DNA of 64,000 nt from Lineolata rhizophorae (Eukaryota > Ascomycota > Dothideomycetes > Lineolatales > Lineolataceae): assembly GCA_010093515.1 (NCBI GenBank), contig MU001696.1, forward strand, positions 397,871 to 461,870, written 5' to 3'. The notes beneath the pieces were generated by a model. The model was given only the letters and a program-made list of their open reading frames with translations. It ran no database searches and had not been told where the DNA came from. Of the stretch, positions 43,756 through 54,240 are shown in pieces. How positions within the stretch are numbered: the first letter of the stretch is position 1; the number at the start of each line of letters is the position of its first letter. The position numbers and the translations under genes were made by a program.

Positions 43756-44735
43756 TCACTTCACACCCTTTGGGTCTCTCATCATACAATACAACTGAAT
43801 TCCAGTCCCATCATCGTCGCACTCCATCTCTCTCACCAGCTTGAAGCCAAACTTCTCATAAATCGGCACGTTCGGCTCGTTCCGACTGCTCTCCAAATAG
43901 GCCGGCATGCCCTCCTCATCCGCCTTCTCCAGCACCACCTCCATCAGCTTCCTGCCGACGCCCCTCCTCTGTGCCTCCGGCAGCACCGTCACGATGTTGC
44001 AGAAGTAGTACCCGCGAGGATCCGTCCACAGCGCCTCCTGCGCCTCCTTCTGCCGCGCCTTCCAGATCCAGTAGCGCTTCACGTTGAGCCCGCCCCGGCC
44101 GTACACGGCGTTCATGTACACCTGCGACAGCCAGAGCCGCCAGTAGGACAGGTAGAGCGACCAGGACTCGGGCTCCGCGGCCGGCCGCGGCGCCAGCCAC
44201 ATGGCGGTGCCGAGCACTTTGTCGGGCGTCGCCGAGGCGGGATCCTTGGCCACGTAGAAGAGGCCGTGTTGGATGCCCCAGCGGCAGCGCAGGCCGAGGG
44301 AGACGCGGTTGCGTGCGGGGGAGAACTGGGTGGGGAGAGACTAGGCGTTAGTTGGAAGCTAAGGGGATACAGATGGGGCACATGACGCAGAGATATGGTT
44401 TTGGTGGTATTCCTTCTAGACGGCGTGCAACTGTCCATGTTCATGCAACGTACTGACGCATCGAATTGCTATGCTTGCACGTGACCGATAGCTGTCGAAT
44501 CACAGGGCTGGGGCCATGCATAGCTGAACAGACTATAGATGGCGACTTCGAGTGCAAGACATCGCCCCGTCTTGAGGGGCGAGCGTTACAATGGTTTCGA
44601 GGAGCTCAAGCAACTCACCTTGGATCGGTCGTCATATATCCATTTATTGTACGGGTCATCTGCGAACGCCTGCTGGACGGTATTAATGGCGCTATCCACG
44701 TCCGCCTCGGTCATCCGCGACACTTCGATTGGCAT
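43756..44735 (-). CDS. GNAT-family N-acetyltransferase
   Basis: Two exons (44619-44735, 43756-44340) join at GTGAGT to 233 residues. Exon 1 starts MPIEVSRMTEADVDSAINTV, the usual first strand and helix of fungal GNAT proteins. Exon 2 has NIVTVLPEAQRRGVGRKLME, with the acetyl-CoA pyrophosphate-binding RRGVG loop at residues 164-168, and the C-terminal YEKFGFKLVREME strand. A CAG acceptor seven codons further in would also keep frame, removing SLPTQ-type residues, so the exon 2 start is uncertain by that much. The substrate is unknown; the proteins of this group are generally small-molecule or peptide acetyltransferases. Confidence 0.9.
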
Positions 44736-46242
44736 GATGCCGAAAACTAGCAGGCCAATTGGCTCGCTTCTAGCAGGAACTCCGCCGGAGGACAAAAAGA
44801 GACGTGAAGAAAGAGACAGAGATCCCGAGCTTGTGGAGGTAGCTGGCGCGAGCGAAGTATATTTACCCCTTGGTACCTCAGCTTACAAGGGCTAGCCAAG
44901 GATCGAGGTGGTAGTTCCCTCAGAGTGAGCGCGCAACAACTCCAATTGCAGCTCCCGCACTCAGCCACCCACGCGGACCCGCAGTATATATACGCCCGAG
45001 CCAACCCACGTCTGGCCGCCCGTGAAGCGCAAGGCGGACCAGCTCTCTCATAGGTCCTGCCGCCGGCAGTAGCGTCCTAGATGGAAGAGGAAAAGAAGGT
45101 TCTTAGGCGCGCAAGCTATGCGGACGGCCGAGCGGGAGGATCGAAAGGAAAACGAAGACTGTCGGCGCTGTTGCGCTGGGCTGCACCTATCCGCCGCTCG
45201 TATAGCAGCGCAGTTGATGATAAGCGGCGATAGGCGGGAGGCCGCTGCAGCAGCGCGGGATCGCGCCCGCGCTAGCCGCGTCGGGCAATGCGGGGCTGGA
45301 TGCTGTCTTGGGAAGGCGTATGCGACGAGCGCTGCCTCGGCACGTGGGGCTCTTCCTGCGACCAGTAGGCCGACCCGAGGACGAGGAAACAACCCGCCAA
45401 GATGTTCGCCGTTTCCAGCGCCGAAAAAGAATCCCGCTGGATCTTTGCAGGGAGCCGAAAGAAGAGCCTGATTCGCGCGTGCCGTCATTTTGCGCCGTAT
45501 CATGTGCCAAGCGCCGGGCTGTCCATCATTACTAAAAGCGGCCCAGGCCAGACTCGAGGCTGTGGGGTACATGCATAGTACACCGGCTCCGGAAGGGTCT
45601 GAAGCACTTCACTTACCTCCGCCCCCTTCGCCCTGTGTCTCAGATTCGAGATCCCCCATGATGCACCCTTGCTCCCTTCGAGACAAGGCAATCATTTCTG
45701 ACGGTCTCACAGTCTCGCAACGGTCCTCGGAATATAGAGTCCTTGAAAACAGAGGGAATGAAGGGGCAAAAACAAATGTAGTTTCGAGGTTTTCCATAAG
45801 TTTTCTGACTTACAAGTTGTAGTGTACATTTCGACAGACGTGCATCAAATTCGCCCCAAAGCAAGCTCCTCGCAATCAACCCTCCTCAACCCCGCATTTC
45901 GTCCTCCTCTCCCCCTGTCACTCGCCCACTCCCATGTAAACAATGATAGGCGCGCCGCTGAGAACGCAGCGAGACAAAAAAAGAAAGCACGCTCGGCCGA
46001 ACCGTCCTGCCATGACCAACCACATATTAAAAGAAGGGATTACAAAAACAACAGCGCCACATCGCTCGAAAAAGACGCCAAAGTAATGCATGATCCCAGA
46101 AACAGAAATCCATGCACGTTGTTGACCTCTTCCCCCCCTGCCCTCCCCCGCCTATGAACTCGAACCAAATACCTACCTTATCACTGGCCCGTCACCTCCG
46201 CTTCTTCCAGCGCTCCATATGTAGCAGATGTAGCAGTAGCGA
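44736..46242. other. intergenic region
   Basis: Holds the promoter of the acetyltransferase gene on the left and the 3' flank of the membrane protein gene on the right. Overlapping open frames at 45050-45570 are present on both strands and look compositional. Confidence 0.55.
44985..44992 (-). promoter_or_regulatory. TATA-like box upstream of the acetyltransferase gene
   Basis: TATATATA lies 250 bp upstream of the ATG at 44735, in otherwise GC-rich sequence. Distance and orientation fit a fungal promoter; a second TATATTTA is closer, near 44860. Confidence 0.35.
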
Positions 46243-48099
46243 TCACAGCGCAGGCTTGACCCCGGAATCCAGCACGTCACTCGGAATCAGGCGCTGCTGC
46301 TGAATCACCACCTCCGTGCCCGGATGCTGCCTGAACACGCTCGCATCGCTCGGCGTATGCTTGTGCACGCCCGCGGTGCTGCCTTCCTGCGCGCCGCCGT
46401 CGACCTCCGTCGCCGGCCCCGCCGCCGATCCCCCGGATGCCTGCCCGGCTACCACCCCCGCCGACTCGCGATACCGGTCCGGCACGTCCGGCACGGGCTC
46501 CGGTGGGCCCCCGCGCGGCATCCCGCCCGCCGTCGTCGGCGTCGCCAGCTCGTCGCGCAGCCGCTGCTCCTCGAGCCGGTTCGCCTGGTGGTTGACCCAC
46601 GAGTCGACGGTGCGGTAGCGGGCGACGGACGAGCGGCTGGTCGCCACGCTGTAGCGCTGGCCGTCCGCCGCCGCCGCCGCCGCCGCCGCTGGCGCCTGGT
46701 GCGGCGTCGTCGGCGCCTGCGAATTCGTCCACGAGAAGCGCGAGATCTTGGGCGTGGGCGTGGGGAGGCCGCCGAGGAAGAAGGAGCGCAGCTGGGGGCG
46801 GCCGCTCGCGGCGCTGCCGAGCGCCGGCGGCGGCGGCAGCACGCTCTCGGGTCGTTGCTGGGGTCCCGAAGCGGTGTCGAGCGGCGTCATTGTCGACTTG
46901 TTGTAGTCGTCGATGAGCTGGTCCTCGGCGACGCTGGGCTCGCGCCCGGTCGACGAGATGGAGGCGCCTTGTTGGTGGTTGGGGTGCTCCAGCGGCTGTT
47001 GCCAGGGGGCTTGTGCTTGAGGCTTTGTCGGCGTCTTTTCTTCGAGGAAGCTGCGCATGACGGGGTTTTCGTCGGCGGTTGGGCGATCGGCTCGTCTGCG
47101 GTGCGGGGTGATGAGCGACGCGACCCCGAAAGAGACCGTCGTTGCATGGTGTGTTAGCTTACCTGGAAACGGAAGTAACCGTACGGGGAGGCTGCTGTGA
47201 GACGCTGCTATCGGGGCCGACGGTGCTCGGCGCACCGAACATGGTTCCGCGGGCCGGCGCGGGCCGCGGTGGTGGGAGCCACGTCTTCCGCGACCTAGTC
47301 ACGCTCGGCTCCTTGCTGTCGGGAGAGCTTCGTCCACCCCATTCGTACGAAGGCACCGGATTGTTGTTCCAGCCGGGTCCCGGCTCCATGTCCTGCTTGC
47401 GTCGCGGAACGCGGAAGCGAAGGAGATCGCCGTACGAGGCACCAGTCCGCGCGCGAACGATGAACATGATGATGAAAAGAATTAAGATTGTCCCACCTAA
47501 TTTCAGCATGCGTTAGCCAAGAATGGGGAAAGCTGTAGATTGCTAGACTATACCAATTGAGCCTGCCGCGATGAGAAGGTGCTGCGTTCCTTGGGACAGT
47601 CCTTCCTCACCGCCACCACCACCACCACGGTTCGGCATCGGCGTCGTTGGAGCGTTGGTAGCCGCTGGTGTTTGAAGGTTGAACGGATTCGCGTTGTCCG
47701 GAGATGTAGTGGCTGCTGCGGAAGGCGCGAGAGTGAAAGTCTGAAAGCAATTAGCATGTTCCCAGTAACCGAATGCTCCCACTATGTCGCTAACACTATT
47801 CAAACCATGGGCTCGAATGCAACGACAAGTAAAGATATTCGACATACCACGCTATCGTCTCCGTTGGTAACTAGGCTGTCTGCAGCGTTGGGCATCACGC
47901 TAGGCTCCAAACCCAGCATTTCAGACGCATCCATTTCATCGTCCGAGTCGTCCGAGTCGTCCGATTCTACGCCATCCTCCTCGTCACTGTCGCTGTCCTC
48001 GCCACTGTCAGTGTCCTCGGCCGGGGCCTGCCGTGGATATCTGGTAGCCGTCCGGACATGGTGAACAGAGCGCTTAGCATGTGCTCCGGTGAACCGCAT
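46243..48099 (-). CDS. single-pass membrane protein with acidic ectodomain and long cytosolic tail
   Basis: Four exons (47848-48099, 47554-47740, 47163-47496, 46243-47095) join in frame to 541 residues. Residues 20-75 are Asp/Ser/Glu-rich with an SDD repeat, followed by a Thr/Pro/Asn-rich stalk. One transmembrane helix, LLIAAGSIGGTILILFIIMF, is assembled precisely across the exon 2/3 junction. The cytosolic part contains RTGASYGDLLRFRVPRRK, a Pro-rich middle, SRFSWTNSQAPTTP and the segment YRTVDSWVNHQANRLEEQRL. The layout recalls fungal Skg6/Mid2-type surface proteins, but there is no Cys-rich WSC domain. No signal peptide is seen at this start, so an upstream exon may be missing. Function unknown. 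Confidence 0.78.
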
Positions 48100-50590
48100 T
48101 TGGAAGGGTAGCTTGTCGGTGACTGGTTTGCGTCGAGCGCTCGATTGATCTGAAAGGGCGTTGGGTTGTCTCGTGGACGTGACCGCGCGTGAAGCTCAGA
48201 AGACACTCATTTGCATGTTAAGCAGCGACCCTTTCCCCTGAGCTGGGTGGAGCAGAACCCGAATGACCCTCGGAGAGCGATCTATTAGAAGCGAACGACG
48301 AAGTAATGAGATTGCAAAGACTAAATTCAGCAGACCAGCTGCGAAAGAATGGCAGCAGCAGTGGAATGTGAAGAAACAAATGACCAAGAAGCAAAAGAGA
48401 AAGGAAAGGCTTGGAAAAAGCCAAGGAAGAGGATAGTTGAGAAGGTCAAATGAAGTTCGCAGGAGCCAGCTACCGTTGGACGCTAGCATTGACATCCCGA
48501 TTCAATCTGGCCCCCGCTTGGGAACCCATGCACACGCGTCAGGGGTCGCCCCACGGCTCACCCAGACGGGACCGAGCGCGGAGACTTGAGAGCATGCATA
48601 GCTGCAGTGCTCCTTGCTTCACGGTAAAAGTCTGGATAGCCCATGGCAAGGACTCTAGCGCGGCCTCTCATGAAACGAGTTGCGTCTGGGCCACAGTCAA
48701 TCCACTGGTGGTGCCGAGGACGCGCACGCTTGGCGCCACGCCAAAAAGGACGCTTGAACGTGTTGACGATTGCTCGCGTCGCCCAAACCAACGCTTTCGG
48801 TCCGGTGGTGAGTGGAGCCGGCACTAGGAACCCACTGCACCCGCCCGATTGAAGCTTTCCTATGGAGAGTGCACCAGCCCGTGGGAGCTGCCTCCTGCAG
48901 TAGGCGGCAGCCTTGAAATTTTACAAGCCGCTAACTCAAGAAAAATGTTTGTTTCACGCGGGGCCAGCCAACAGACGAGCAGCACGCCAGTTTGCTGTGA
49001 ATGGCGTTCGAGACAACATGTTTTGGTGGTTCCAAGGAGTGTCTCACAACGAATCCGCCCCTCGGCGCGGACATGGTCACGGGGACGCAGCTGGGTGGAG
49101 TGTCGGTGGTTTTGAGATCCCGTGATGCCGAAATCGGCCCACGCCGTTCGGATAAAAGCACCCGAAGCCCCCAACCCACCCCCGCCAACAGAACGGGCCG
49201 AGACCTTCCACAACATCTTGACCAGTGAGCTCCAACGAATCCAGGGGTGCTTCAGCCTTTCGAACACTGACCCCAATTTCTCCCTCTGACGCTGCCCGCT
49301 GGCGTCATGTGAGTTCGACTTAAGTCACGTTGGTGATTTTCCACGGACGCAGCATTCGTCTCGTTCCACTGGGTCCTAAGTCCCGTTACTGCACTTTGCT
49401 TTAAGGCTCTACCCAATGCGTTAATAACATGAAGCCATCAATGACTTACTATCAGCCGGTCAAGAATTTTCATCTGTTGATCACGTTTCTGGCAACTAAC
49501 AGTATATTGGATTTACCATATTCTCGATACGGAGTTGGGCTTACCACCTAGCGGCCTAGTTCGAAATCTCCAATACTAACGGGATCCAGCTCGCGTTCTC
49601 ACATTGTGCAGTGTTTTGCGGTTGGTCAAGAAGTATGCATGTGGCACGTTCGAAGTCGTCAATATGCAAATAGGTGCGGAAATACCAGATGAGGCATGTT
49701 GCTCGGTATAAGAATCGGCCTGCAGCGAGGCATGCGGGTTTCCAGTTGGAGTATTTTCGCGGCCTCGAAGCCTCAAGCCAGTCGGACAAAGAGTGACGAG
49801 TGAGCATGCATCGAATATATACCTATCGTTACAAGTCTATAAGAATGGATATGCCTTCAGAGCCGTGCCAAGCTAACAGTGTTCCTCATCACCAGGCTGA
49901 GCAAAATCGAGACAGCTGAAGGGTGCCATCTTTCCATTTCCGTGCAGAGGATCCGATTCGTGCATATAAATAGAACGATCCAGAACGACCAGTCGGCTAA
50001 GTGGTCAATCAGTCAAGGGAACGTTTTCGAAGTCAACCTCCCACGGCTCGAATATTTCCCACTCATACTGGCGCGACGTCCGGATTTTTGTGTACCCGTA
50101 AAAAATGCACGCTGAAAGGTGAAATTCGGCGGAGACCGGCACTCCGCTCCATACCTTATGCGGCAAACCCGAAATCGGCCACGGCGGCTGAGCAAGCCAA
50201 GCACTGGGTCGCTCAGCCACACGGGGCTGGAGTGGCACGGCAGCGTGCGCCACTCCAGTCAGCGCGTAGATAAAAGGGCAAGCAGTCGCCTTCTCAGCAA
50301 TAACTACAACCATCCTCGCGCGCACACGCATTTGGGCCTTTCTTTGCTCAATTGATCGCCGGCTGACTGATTCCGGCCATTTTCGTCCACTCGCTTAAGA
50401 GAAACGGTTGTTCCGCCGGCTGTCAGCAGAGTTGCCGCGCGCCACTAGTAACATCCCAGTCCACCGTACAACAGTCAGCAGGCAGATTCCCCGCCACCAG
50501 CCTCGGTCTTTTACTCCCACCCTTTCTATTTAGGTACTTCTACTTTGTTCATCTCCGCCACCCTTTTCTATACAAGCCCATCTTTTCAAA
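48100..50590. other. 2.5 kb divergent intergenic region
   Basis: No gene is supported; the medium open frames at 48450-49280 occur on both strands and carry no domain. The right end is the promoter and pyrimidine-rich leader of the glycine-zipper gene, with a GATAAAAGG TATA-like site at about 50268 and two adjacent dyads listed separately. Confidence 0.55.
50186..50258. other. two adjacent perfect dyads in a promoter region
   Basis: GGCTGAGC (50186-50193) pairs with GCTCAGCC (50211-50218), and CTGGAGTGGC (50227-50236) pairs with GCCACTCCAG (50249-50258). Both lie 330-405 bp upstream of the glycine-zipper ATG. They could be operator sites or hairpins. Confidence 0.5.
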
Positions 50591-51346
50591 ATGTCCGACC
50601 CCTACAATCAGTACCCACCCCATTACGGTTCCCCGGCTTCCGGCCAGGGCTACCCTCCGCCTCAGCAGCAGCAGTACGGTGGCTACCCAGACCAGAGCCA
50701 GTATCAATCGCCGCCACCAGGCCAGGGCTACGCCCCTCCGCAAGGCCAATATGGATCCACGGCGCCGGGCCAGTACCCACCTCAGCAAGGCGGCTATTCG
50801 TATCAACAGCAGTCGCCCTATGGCGCTGACCCAAATCAGTACGGCCAACAACCCTCCTCATATAGTCAGCAGTATGCGCAGCAGGCGGCCGGCTACGGTC
50901 CGCCTGCCCAAGGTGGTTACCAGCATGGACAGACTCCCGACTACTACGGAGGTGCTCCGGCGGCGCAGTAAGTTTTGCTGTTCTTTTCGATCTCGGAGTT
51001 TGGAGTTCTTAGCTGACTGGTCATGGACAGAGGACAATACCCGTCCCAGAGCCCCTCAGGCCAGTTCCCTCAGCAAGGTGCCTACAACCAGCAGCCCTAC
51101 CCGACTGATCCCAACAACCCCTACGGCCAGCAGCAGTACTACGGCGGCAACCCGACGGACCCGAACGCGCCACAAGAGGGCGAGCGTGGGCTTGCGGGCG
51201 CACTAGCGGGAGGCGCTGCCGGCTACTTTGGTGGGAAGAAGGTGGGTGGGCATACTTTTTTGGGGAGCATGGCCGGGGCATTTATCGGGCACAAGCTTGA
51301 GGATAAGTATAAGGGCGGTCATAATAATGGCCAGGGCCGCTGGTAA
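50591..51346 (+). CDS. prion-like Q/P/Y-rich protein with C-terminal glycine zipper
   Basis: Two exons (50591-50967, 51031-51346) join at GTAAGT/CAG to 230 residues. Residues 1 to about 175 are almost wholly Gln, Pro, Gly, Tyr and Ser, with QGYxPPQ and QYGG motifs. The C-terminus has a glycine-zipper helix pair, GLAGALAGGAAGYFGGKK and LGSMAGAFIGHKLEDKYK, as in the glycine-zipper 2TM family, and ends GGHNNGQGRW. Glycine zippers insert in or pack against membranes, and Q/Y-rich tracts favour condensation. Homologues are common in ascomycetes and uncharacterised. The pyrimidine-rich leader and strong start context (AAAATGTCC) suggest good expression. Confidence 0.88.
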
Positions 51347-51854
51347 GAATGAGTGGTGCTTTGGCCGAGTTAAGTATTAGGGATAATCGGCTAGCAGTGG
51401 GTAGGATTCATGACCGATTATGACTCTCCTCTGGGCTTCTCTTCGGGCTCTCCTCCAGGCTCTTCTCTAGGCTCTTTTGCCAAGTTCAACGGTCTAGGAT
51501 AACTTATCTGGAGTTCAGCATTCATGTCTCTTTCTTCCTTTTTTCTAGATCAAGACAATTTCAATTTGATAAGACATCGCCGGTTCTTTGGCGTGGCGTC
51601 CTCTTTCAATTATTTATAGTTTGAGCAATGTTATATACAGTTACAAAGTATGTACATGTGAATGCTGACTCTAACTATGCACATTGTGCGTATAGAAACA
51701 TGCAGATTGATCGTTACCCGAAAGCGTTTTCTGCCCACTTCCCACACTATCTAGCCTCCTCGCTTGAAGTTCGAATATTGAACGTGTAGAATGCCAATGT
51801 CGCAACCTTACTGACAGTGAATCTCCAGAGATCGCGCTCGCAAAACCGAAGCGT
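51347..51854. other. 3' flank of the glycine-zipper gene and edge of the ferric reductase relic
   Basis: Non-coding. It includes the imperfect tandem repeat at 51424-51478 and AT-rich sequence at 51590-51660. Confidence 0.55.
51424..51478. repeat. imperfect ~15-bp tandem repeat
   Basis: Four diverged copies of a CTCTTC(T)(C)(C)GGGCT-type unit lie in the 3' flank of the glycine-zipper gene. Confidence 0.55.
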
Positions 51855-53544
51855 TTACGAGGTTGGACTCGTTTCACCATTTGGAATTCCTCCCGATGAC
51901 TTCCTATCAACCGCGTCAATAGCGCCGAAAATCACCAACCAAATGCCTCGTCCACCAACCGAATCCTCCTGCCCTCTCTTCCCGAGATCCACCACTTTCG
52001 CCCTCACCTCATCCGCCATGCCTGGAGGCCCGCTCACCGCCACGACCATATCCATATTTTGACCCGTCGCCCAATTCCTCCTCTAGCAGGACTCTCAAGT
52101 CCAATCTACGTCCCAGTGCTACCTCGATCTCTCCATCAGCAAGTCCAAGGACGGGCTGCACGGCGCGCACGAGCGCTTCGCTGCGCGCACCCCAGAATAG
52201 CTTCTTGGGACCTGGGTGAGCGGCTAAGAGGGGCTGGTGGGCCGTGATGCCGACGCCGCCCGCGATGCATAGGAGTGTTGAAGACGGCGGGATGGGAGTG
52301 CAGATACCGTAGGTGGACTCGATGAGGACCGGAAGGGTGCAGTGGAAGGCGAGTGAGGCGGTGAGGCCTGATTTCTTGCGAATATAAAAAGTGATTGGTG
52401 GACTCGTGTACGGGGCTTTGTGTTGCGGACTGTGGCCGATGACGCGGTGCGGCTTGTTCGCTCCTGAAGTTGAGTCACTGATGGGGCTGGCCGAACCCGT
52501 TGGCTTGGACTTCTCGATGTCGATGGTGCTGCTGGTGCGGGTGCTCTGGAATTGTCTTTCCACCTTTTGATGGTGGCCTAAAGACCCCATCGAGATAACG
52601 GAAAAAGGGATGGCTTTCCCAGATGCGCCAGGTCAGGGTTGGGAAGTAAAGATAGGCGTGGCCGCCTGGTTTGACGAATTCGGCATCCGAGCTCTCAACC
52701 TTAACGTATCTGTCATCGATTGGTATGATGCACGCCATTTTGATACCGTTTCGCAGGGCTCGGAGCAATCGCGTTATTCTGTTGAATCCCCAGACAGCGA
52801 TGGCGACATAGATCCAAGTCTCGTAACCCTATTGGCGTCGAAATCGGGAAATGATGTGGTTGTAGCAGCCCACTAGAGTGAAGGCAGAGAACGCGATGTG
52901 CCAGCCGAGGAAGAATTCGTACAGAGTTTGCCTAATCCACAGACCTGACGTCGGGATCAAAAGATACATTGCAAGAGCTGCAACTATTCCCCAGTACCAA
53001 TACGGAAACTCGCTCTTGCATGAGTGCTCATTGACCTTGGTGTCAGTGGAGAGGAACAGGATCGAGTGCAGGATCGCCCCGGTCGTGGCAATGTATGCAA
53101 TCTAGCGGTGTAGAAGGAGGAATGTGCCATAGGACCAGTTCGTGAGCCATGTCAGAACGTTATTGCGACTGAGTACAATATGGCCAGAGGAATATTGGCA
53201 AAACTCAGCACTCCGATGCGATTTGCGACGTATGTGACGATCTCTTTGGTGGGTTCATCGGGCCACCAAACATTCGGCCGTCCAGATCTGAATTCCAAAG
53301 AGCAGAGGACAGCATTGATGATAATGAGGTAAGAAATGAACAAAGCTTGGCCCCTTGTAGGAGCAATACCGGTAGAGAAACGCACAGGTCGCCTAATTCT
53401 GGTACCCCACAATGCCGGGTAGACAAAGAAGAAGTTAAACTTGGTCACCCAGTGTTGGTGGAAGAGCACAAAACTCAACAGCGGGAAGCCCAAGGGGGTA
53501 ATAAAGCCAGACAATACTACGATAAGGCTGTGTTTCTTTTGTTA
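51855..53544 (-). pseudogene. decayed ferric reductase (FRE/NOX superfamily), 5'-truncated
   Basis: Conserved pieces appear in correct order but in different frames. They include a transmembrane domain (RNNVLTWLTNWSYGTFLLLH, ATTGAILHSILFL, EFFLGWHIAFSAFTLVGCYNH with haem-ligand-type histidines), an FAD-binding segment (YLYFPTLTWRIWESHPF) and an NAD-binding part (AGGVGIT; VVAVSGPPGMADEVRAKVV). Lesions are a frameshift near 53168-53173, in-frame TAG at 53102-53104 and 52829-52831 (both at Trp positions), an extra base in the A/T run at 52602-52606, and a frameshift at 52057-52060. The 5' exons for the signal peptide and first helices are absent; sequence upstream of 53544 is unrelated. Intact family members reduce Fe3+ or Cu2+ at the cell surface. 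Assembly error could explain one shift, not five. Confidence 0.88.
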
Positions 53545-54240
53545 GCATGACATTGAATCAAACTCTGAACGCTCAACAAATAAGTTTTAGAACATAAAGC
53601 GATCTGACGGCAAATCGACCTCCATTTTCGGCGGTTCGTAACGCCGTTTTTGGAGGTCCATTTGCTAAACCACCCCTGAATCTAAGGGTTGCGTTTGGAC
53701 CTCTACCCTAGTTCGGAATTGCCCGTTCGGTTCCAGCGGTGGCTCGACGAGTCACTCAGGGCACCTGTGGTGCTCTTGCGCGCGCGAGCGCTCAACGGTC
53801 CGACCTCAGATCATCGAGAGGATCGTTTCCTGTCGCTCCTTCTCCTCCCCTTCCTCCACCCTCCATCATCTCCTCACAACACCACGTCCATCCCCGGCGC
53901 CGTGTCATGACCATTGCATCTTCTAATTTTAGCGGGGTGATATATATAGAGGATGAGGGAAGCGTCTGGAGAACCTCCGCAGAATCCCGAATCCAGCATC
54001 CTCTCCTCTCCGTTGTCTTCCCCTCCCCACTGCGAGAGAAGTCGTGAAGGTGAGCCCACCGTATCATTCTCCTTCGTCTCATGGCACGTTAACTTACCGA
54101 CTACCAGCTCCTAATTCCTCCGCCGCCCTCCACCTCTTCGTCTTCTTTTTCCTCGTCCTCGAACGTCATCTGTTCCCCGCACGCCTTGCAGACTCGATTG
54201 TTTCGGAATGCGTCCACGAAGATCCTCCTCACTGTCGACA
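53545..54240. other. junction between the two relics
   Basis: About 700 bp between the heads of two divergent relics. No ferric reductase 5' exon is found here. TATATATAG at 53940-53948 could be an old promoter element of the DUF3435 gene. Confidence 0.5.

Noticed and set aside
46324-47157. 277-codon plus-strand open frame opposite the membrane protein gene
   Set aside because: Arg-rich shadow of a spliced gene that reads well on the other strand.
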